Source: Euborellia annulipes (lineage: Eukaryota; Arthropoda; Insecta; Dermaptera; Anisolabididae). Taken from it: a DNA stretch of 64,000 nt. Shown here piece by piece: positions 57,640 through 64,000 of this stretch (positions within the stretch are counted from its first letter, which is position 1; each line of letters starts with the position of its first letter). The notes below the pieces were generated by a model. The model had not been told where the DNA came from and made no database searches. It was given only the letters and a program-made list of their open reading frames with translations. The stretch covers positions 1 to 64,000 of the forward strand of contig JAKCPI010025241.1 of NCBI GenBank assembly GCA_023213315.1. The letters are read 5' to 3'. Made by a program: the position numbers and the translations under genes.

Positions 57640-58075
57640 CTATCAGCTGACTTCTATCGAAATTTGAACCAGCTGGGTCTTTTAGTTTTTGTTTGAAATC
57701 CATTAGTAGCAGACTACCTCGTGATTTGAGAAGACAATGGAAAAAGTGAATTTTCAGTTTCCATGGCAAAAATCCATGAATTGAGATACGAATTGCTCCC
57801 TCATCCGCCCTATTCTCCGGATTTAGCCCCGAGTGACTATTCTTGTTTCCAATCCTGAATAAATGGCTCGGCGGAAAGAGATTTGACTCCAACGATGAAA
57901 TCATCTCTCAAACGAATACCTATTTTGATGCCCTCGATAAAAGAATTGGAGGAACGTTGGACAAAGTGTATAGAGCTCAAAGGAGACTACGTTGAAAAAT
58001 AAAATAATTTTTTATCCATAAACCTGTGTTTCATTCAAAAAGTCACGGACTTATTGACCTGCCCTCGTATATACA
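57640..58075 (+). pseudogene. mariner transposase relic (C-terminal part and right end)
   Basis: From about 57763 the frame reads KIHELRYELLPHPPYSPDLA and PSDYSCF, the block around the last catalytic Asp of mariner transposases (HPPYSPDLAPSDY). After 57858 the homology continues in another frame (LNKWLGGKRFDSNDEI) and then shifts again to end EERWTKCIELKGDYVEK with TAA at about 58001, so at least two indels break it. A mariner-like right end, GACTTATTGACCTGCCCTCG followed by TA, closes at about 58069. The 5' part and left end are missing. Confidence 0.85.
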
Positions 58076-59243
58076 GAAATGTTCAGCTTTTTGAGCTTTA
58101 CAAAACAGTCTAATCAAAATTGTGCTATCTCAAAAAAACACAGGATATCAGCAAGTGTAAGTGACATTAAAATAAAACATAAGGGCGTAAAAGACAAGCT
58201 ATCTTCGAAACTTTGCGCAAATATGTCAAAAAGTATTAGAACTTCTGAGTAGAAATGTCTTTCAAAGACTAAAGTCAGAAAAGTTACGAGGAAAAATGTT
58301 TTTGTTTTTTCGTTTTTTGGCTCTCCTGAAAAGTAGCATTTTGTCCTTTACGACCTGTTAATTTCCTAGTATCCATATATAAAGCGCTAGTTACTGACTT
58401 CCTGTGTATGTAACTGTTTACCACTCTCTCTGTCGCTGGTTGGCCAGAGTCACAGGAATCGGAGTCCGAGAGGGAAATTAAAAACTTTAAGTCAGAGAGG
58501 GAAATTTAAAACTGGAGAATGAAATTTTTGCCGTCCTCGGAAAATTTTTTTTAGCAAAGCTTCATTTTTGCCGTCCTGCACAAAATTTTGTCATTTCCGT
58601 TTAAATCATTTGGCCTTTTTTTAGCAAAACTTTATTATTCAGACTCTTTTTTTTTTATCTAAATATCTCGCGGCACCCTTGGGGACACACCGTAGGGGAA
58701 CCACTGAATTAGAGTGTCTATCTTCCTCCGACGATTATTATTAATAATATTAATATTAAAACGACTGGAAGATAGGCAACACAAATGACAACTCCTTAAT
58801 GAATTTTTAGTTAAGTTGAATCCAAGATCCACTAGAAATTAATTATTACACACGCGTGGTATTCATTGTATTGTTATGTTATAGAAAAGTAACGAGTTTT
58901 ATTTAAAAAAAAAAAAGAGCGAGAGAAATTAGAATAAAGATGATATAATAGTTAAAGATCATAGAAAAGCGGAATAATTGACATTGTATCAATTCACTCT
59001 CTTGCCTAATGGCCCAGAAGAGAAAAGTTTTATTGCGCTAAGGAATTTAGTAGCTTTTTTTGTATGAAGAAGAAATTAATTTTAAAGCTTTTTTTATATT
59101 AAATTACCATTTCGGAGTTAAACGGTATTTAACTATTCGACTTCGACTGTACGCTCTCGTTGACATATTTTGTAAATTAAAATATTATAAATATATAATA
59201 CTCGGTTATTTGTATAAGTATTTAAATTTTAATTGGATAGCGA
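58076..59243. other. Non-coding interval
   Basis: The stretch 58390-58470 (GACTTCCTGTGTATGT, TGGTTGGCCAGAGTC) resembles 49245-49320, a low-copy repeat. No gene or complete element is visible. Confidence 0.45.
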
Positions 59244-59640
59244 CATATGCGCCGGAACTGGGGGGGGGGGGGCAAGGGTACATTGCCCCCCCCCCTGGCA
59301 TCCTATAGGGGGGGCAGAGGGGGGCAATATATCTTCTTTTATTTCATTTATTTTTAAAAATGATATATTTTTACTTTTGAAAAATAAAATCTTCTAAATT
59401 AAAAAAAATTAAAAGAGTAGGAAATTCATTTTTTTCCAAATTTTTTCCAAAAATTTTTGATAAAATCAGTAGGAAATTTTTTAAAATTTTAATTTTATTA
59501 AAATTGTGATTTTATTTAAAATTTTTAAAGTTTTATAGTAGATATGTTTTTGTTTTATACTATTTGAACATATTAAATTATTTTAATTTTCTAAAAAAAT
59601 TTTTTTGCCCCCCTGATTCAAATTCGTTCCGGCGCCCCTG
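59244..59640. mobile_element. hAT-like element with 8-bp duplication GATAGCGA
   Basis: CATATGCGCCGGAACTGG (59244) and CGTTCCGGCGCCCCTG (to 59640), with exact GATAGCGA at 59236-59243 and 59641-59648. G and C runs follow the left end. The interior (TTTACTTTTGAAAAATAAAA) is shared with 43790-43830 in reverse. Confidence 0.85.
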
Positions 59641-60600
59641 GATAGCGATGATGATGATGATGATCAAATGACCGCAGGGGGTTAAGTTGGACACTCGAGA
59701 AAAAAATATTCCGGATATAGGCATAACTGTTACTTTTAAAGATAAATTTAAATTTAAAATCCTTCAACTGCTCATATCTTACTTTACAGTTTAAGATTGT
59801 ATTTGTATTATACACATTTGTATTTAGCAATGTTCCAATAGTTAGAGTCAGTGCCGGATTGAACAAGATGAAAGCAGTAGAAATCTCGGGACCTCCCCCC
59901 GCAAAAGTTCAAAATGTCCCCACAAGCCCCGCCGTGGGGAAATTCGAAATTTATATACATTTTAAAAATTTTCATTTAGCATTCACCATTGAATAAAACA
60001 TAATTTTAAAATATGTTTCTAAATAGGGACGGAGTCTAAATGATTGATGCCGAAAAATCAAAAAAAAAAATCTGGTGATTGGCGTACAAATCACAACTTG
60101 CTCTTACCGAACCTGCTAAATCCATTTTTGACCGATATTACTTTTTACCTTCAAAAGAGAAAAAAACCTCCTGCCATTCTTCTAAGAAAAAAAAACTCCA
60201 CAAGCTAGCAAAGACAGCTACTGAGAATTTTGAATTTAAATTGACAAAAACGCGTGATGAGTAAAACTGTCAAATCCATAGCGTCAAAAGTTGCTGTCAG
60301 AAAAGCTGCTAACTCCATCTTAACCCATTTAGTCCCAGGATAATTTTTTTTGAAAATTAAAATTTTTTATCAAAATCGTTTAATTCAACCTTAAATTAAA
60401 AGATATCTGGAGAAAAAAATTCCCAATTTTAATTATTGAGATAATGAGTGATCTCATGTATTCTTATTAAGGATGGTAAAAGCAACAAATAAAAAAAATT
60501 TCATCCAAATCTGAGATGGTGGGTTACATGGCTGGATGATTTGACATGGAATGACCCAGATATATTTTGAAATATTTTATTGTCAAATAGGTAGAAAGAA
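59641..60600. other. Non-coding interval
   Basis: A short (GAT)n run at 59644-59664 next to the hAT insertion, and no recognisable gene. The 61-codon frame at 60079-60264 has no recognisable homology. Confidence 0.4.
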
Positions 60601-60642
60601 TGAGTAAGCAGCTAGTTATATTTCAATTTATTAATAAACCAG

Positions 60643-60682
60643 GGCCGACGTTTCGGTCACATATGGGACCATCTTCAGGGCC
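60643..60682 (-). ncRNA. Hammerhead-like ribozyme motif, minimal stem III
   Basis: Minus strand 60682-60643: GGCC, core CTGAAGA, extra T, stem II GGTC/GACC with an 8-base loop, GAAAC, GTC and GGCC complementary to the first GGCC. Same architecture as 36861-36904, including the extra base. Here it is not inside an obvious palindrome. Confidence 0.5.
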
Positions 60683-60789
60683 AGATTAATATCTGAAAAT
60701 CCTCGCCAAGTTATATTGGGATACACAATTGTACGTAGCTCAATCATGATAATGCCTCAAATTTTATTATTATCAGACAATGGACAGAG

Positions 60790-61025
60790 TGAATGATTCT
60801 CATTCAGTGGAGGGAATTTTGAGAAAATCGAAAAAACTAAAAAAGTACTAGTATTTTTGTTCAAAAGCATATTTTGAGTGTCCAGGAGGGTACCTAACTT
60901 AAATATAAAATTTCAATCCAAAAGCTCAATTCCTTCATGCTGAAAATTGTTACACACAGACAGACAGACCAATTTGCGGGACCCACTTTTTTGAACTCAG
61001 GGGACCTCAAAGCATGTATTCTCGA
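60790..61025 (-). repeat. Dispersed repeat S fragment
   Basis: Contains GAATTTTGAGAAAATCGAAA, AAAGTACTAGTA and ACAGACAGACAGACC, AGGGGACCTCAAAGC in the reverse orientation. Confidence 0.6.
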
Positions 61026-61048
61026 CAATATTTCATATTTAGGCTAAA

Positions 61049-61556
61049 GGCCGCTTCACACGGAGGGTTTTCTTGTTATATCGCATGCGATATGAAGTCA
61101 TTTATGATCCTTGCGTCTGATTGCATAAGTTTTTGACTGATTTCGCATGTTCTATTTTTTTGCATGCCTTTTTTCTAAACCCATGCATCGACCAATCACA
61201 GAGTCGGATTTTTCACGTCATCCAACATGGCTGACATTAACCAAAAAGAGAGGTTATTTGATTTTGACAGCTTACGTTTTATTGAAATATTTTATATAAA
61301 AAAAGGCGATCACCAGAGGGCAATATTCGGCCATTTCCGCCACACTTACATTGTTAGACTTCCAAACTCATCATGTTTGAATAAGCCCCTCCCCCTGAGA
61401 CGTGTGAATATATTAATACGTATCATTATAATTTTTGACAGCTCAAGTTTTATTCGCTGGATGCATGTCTCGTCTGAGTGCATCACACTGCTGGCTCTGC
61501 TTGCAGTGACGTCATATCGCATGCAATGTAACCTGAAAACCCTACGTGTGAAACGG
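61049..61556 (+). mobile_element. TIR element, GGCCGCTTCACAC ends
   Basis: GGCCGCTTCACACGGAGGGT at 61049 is matched by inverted ACCCTACGTGTGAAACGG to about 61556, and an inner inverted block ATATCGCATGCGATATGAAG / TATCGCATGCAATGT follows. A frame at 61227 (MADINQKERLFDFDSLRFIE...) starts inside it but is not recognisable as a transposase beyond its acidic start and runs out of the element. Confidence 0.6.
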
Positions 61557-62072
61557 AGTTATGAGAAAGTAAAAAATAAAAGTAATTTTCTACATGATCG
61601 TCTTGTTAAATTAACCATTTGTTTTACTCAACTGTTAAAATAAAATACAAAATCACTTATGCATTGATTATTTATTTTCTATTAGAATAAATCATTTAAA
61701 AAGGAGAATAATGCTAACTAATTGTTTTAAAGCTTTTTTTAAATTTATTATTTAATCGTGAATAAATTAAATACTTGACTGAGTTTTTAAAGAAAAAAAT
61801 AAATATTGATAAATAAAGTTGTTATTATAGCAGTAGCATAGCAATTAAAATTTTAAATCAAAGTATTTGATTTATTACTATTGAGATATATGAGAATAAT
61901 TAAAATTCGTAGTAGGCCTATATTCAAAGTATTTTTGAAAACCAAAAAGGGAGGGACTGAGTTCTTATCCATTCCTACGTGATTGCATGCTAATGGCTTT
62001 GAAAAGTGACTAAAACGCCCTTTTTTATTTCTAGTACATAGTTTGGGTAATTTGTAATTGTCATCCACAACC
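61557..62072. other. AT-rich sequence without recognised features
   Basis: No reading frame of interest and no repeat boundary found. Confidence 0.45.
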
Positions 62073-62080
62073 CTGTAGAC

Positions 62081-62617
62081 CAGGGGTGGGCAAAAGCCGG
62101 CCCGCGGGCCGGATCCGGCCCTTTTGCTTACTTTATCCGGCCCGTTGAAAAATCCCTTTTATGCGATTTTGTTGAAATCAACAGTATAAATAATCAAATA
62201 TATAAATAATAGAGTATTATAATTTCGAAGAGCCGTAACCATATCACTACTTTTATGTACGCAACATACTAGGTCTGTTCGATTAACTGATTTATTTAAT
62301 GACCATTAATTTAATATAATGGATCATATTTCTCTAAAAATTACGTGACATATTTTACTGGGCAAAAATTGTTCGCATGTACACCCAAGTAAGACAATTT
62401 ATTATTACTATTATCTATTATTAACTGTCAAATTTCTTTGTCCAAATGCTTTAAAATGATACTTAGAGTGTTTTTGCCTAAAAAAACTTCTTGGGCAGGG
62501 AAAAACTCCACCCAAAACATTCGGGTGTGGAAAGCGTACGCGGTATAGTCCTGCGGCCCGGGAGACATTTTGAAAATTTCATTTTGGCCCGCGCTTAAAA
62601 GTATTTGCCCACCCCTG
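62081..62617. mobile_element. hAT element with 8-bp duplication CTGTAGAC (CAGGGGTGGGCAAA family)
   Basis: CAGGGGTGGGCAAAAGCC (62081) and TATTTGCCCACCCCTG (to 62617), with exact CTGTAGAC at 62073-62080 and 62618-62625. It is the reverse-oriented relative of 42344-43136, sharing GGCCGGATCCGGCCC, GTTGAAATCAACAGTAT and CCGCGTACGCTTTCCACACC in complement, but lacks the internal tandem block. No transposase. Confidence 0.92.
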
Positions 62618-62888
62618 CTGTAGACCCTCTATAAATATAGTTCTGTTTTTTACTATTTTTGTTTATGCGACGAATTTTCACGAAAAGATGAAAATTGGCC
62701 CCCAGGTCCTCCCTCCTTATATAGATCTCCTGGATGAAGTGGAGAATCTCGAATAAGCAACCTCGAGGAAAAAGCAATCAGAGTCAAAATTTAGCCTATT
62801 ATTTAGGGGGTTCTAATAAAAAATTATTTTAAAATAATCTTTAGATTACTTTTTTTTTGTAAATAAAAGGGTAAGAAATGGACACAAA

Positions 62889-63753
62889 ATGGACCCTGTT
62901 ATGCAAATGTGTGTCAACTTCAAAAAAAAAATTCAAAACTGAGGAATATTGTTTCAAATGCTAATTAATAATATTTGTTATGAAATATGTCCTAAAAAAA
63001 TTTATATTTAATGTAAAAGCTTAATATTATTTTTACAGTATTTCAATACAGGATTTTCATTTTGCAAAAATGATTTATGTACCTAACACGTTGTTTTTTA
63101 TGATGTACACAACCAATAAAAAGTTATTTAACCTATATTATATATTGTTTACCTTAAATAAACCAAAATCCTTTTTTTTTTTTTTAAATGAGAAAATTTT
63201 CTCTGAATTCGTAGATATCAAAATTTAATTTTTTGATATTATTCCTGATAATGAAGATGAGGATCAGTGCGATTTCGAAAAGACAACAAAATAAATAATA
63301 TTAAGTCAATTTCATTATAACTTTGATTTATTGGTTCCATGTTCACTTCCATTCAGGAATTAATTGATGAGAAAATTTTGTAATCACTTTGTATTTAATT
63401 TTAAAATATTAATACTATTTAAAATTGATTAATGTAATTTTGATAAAAAGTTTCTAAGCTACTAGTATTAAATATATAGAGAATTTTGCAATCATGTGTC
63501 GAGGGACTTTGAAGCATTTTTACAAATATATATTGGACTTGGAGAATTTTGCAAAAATAATTTTTTATATTTTATTGTTTTTCTCATTAGTCATATTTTT
63601 AGAGATAATTTATCAATATATGTCATAATTAGAGTATTTACTTGCACAATTGACAAAAAAAATGATATATAATCTAATCAAAACAATTTAATTGTTGATT
63701 TTCTCAAAACTCGATGTCTGGCCTTTGACATACATTTGCATAACAGGGTCCAT
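62889..63753. mobile_element. TIR element, ATGGACCCTGTTATGC ends
   Basis: ATGGACCCTGTTATGCAAAT at 62889 returns inverted as ATTTGCATAACAGGGTCCAT to 63753; the match extends about 28 bp with one extra or changed base. The 865-bp interior is AT-rich, without a transposase-like frame. Confidence 0.75.
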
Positions 63754-64000
63754 ATAGCCTACTGTTGATTCTTAAAAAAGAAGAGTAGAGGACTCGATAC
63801 AAATTCCAAAAGTTAATTCGCTTCTCCCCCTGAGGGATCATATTTATATTAAACTAATTAATTTAAATAACAAAGAACGGAATACTAATGGCCTCAGATG
63901 ACGCAAAAGACAAAAATAAGAGCCAAATATTTGTAGTCATTCATACGCAGAAGACAATGCATTGTGCATCAGAAAAAATCGAAGTGACGTCAGCTTTTAG
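63754..64000. other. AT-rich end of window
   Basis: No feature recognised. Confidence 0.4.

Overview
The window is AT-rich animal nuclear DNA: coding sequence is split into short exons by GT-AG introns, most of the sequence is non-coding, and transposon-derived repeats are very dense. The gene content (an arthropod-type long holocarboxylase synthetase, C19orf12-family genes, a C2H2 zinc-finger gene) and the repeat style (hundreds of bp of palindromes, TA-rich hairpins, runs of 8 to 14 C or G) suggest an arthropod, perhaps a parasitic copepod such as a caligid sea louse. The species is an inference; no database was consulted.

Left part (1-7.2 kb): two tandem, same-strand (-) two-exon genes of the C19orf12 family (557-2774 and 4965-5945) with identical intron position and phase. 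The intron of the first holds a 1.26-kb near-perfect palindrome whose two arms each carry a complete hammerhead-ribozyme fold. Two short CAG...CTG elements follow.

Centre-left (7.7-19.7 kb): one complete + strand gene, holocarboxylase synthetase (HLCS). I assembled 16 exons, all phase-compatible, giving a 1008-residue protein with a biotin-ligase catalytic core. One intron uses a GC donor. Its introns have collected a pogo/Tigger-like MITE, a long-TIR element with tRNA-like arms, a hAT element with a decayed BED-finger reading frame, and a cluster of three hairpins.

Right part (19.7-64 kb): mostly a transposon graveyard. The only host-like gene is a C2H2 zinc-finger gene on the - strand (main exon 29268-30122, with a frameshift in finger 7; two tentative upstream exons at 31594-31665 and 35511-35571). 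The rest is hAT-type non-autonomous elements, many with exact 8-bp target duplications, nested palindromes, tRNA-derived SINEs, LINE and mariner relics, a THAP-bearing element and a multi-copy microsatellite-containing repeat.

The most interesting signal is a recurrent hammerhead-ribozyme architecture (CUGANGA + one extra base + stem II + GAAAC...GUC) at five sites, plus two decayed ones, nearly all inside palindromic elements. Second is the amplification of short 8-bp-TSD elements with homopolymer C/G cores, several nested in each other.
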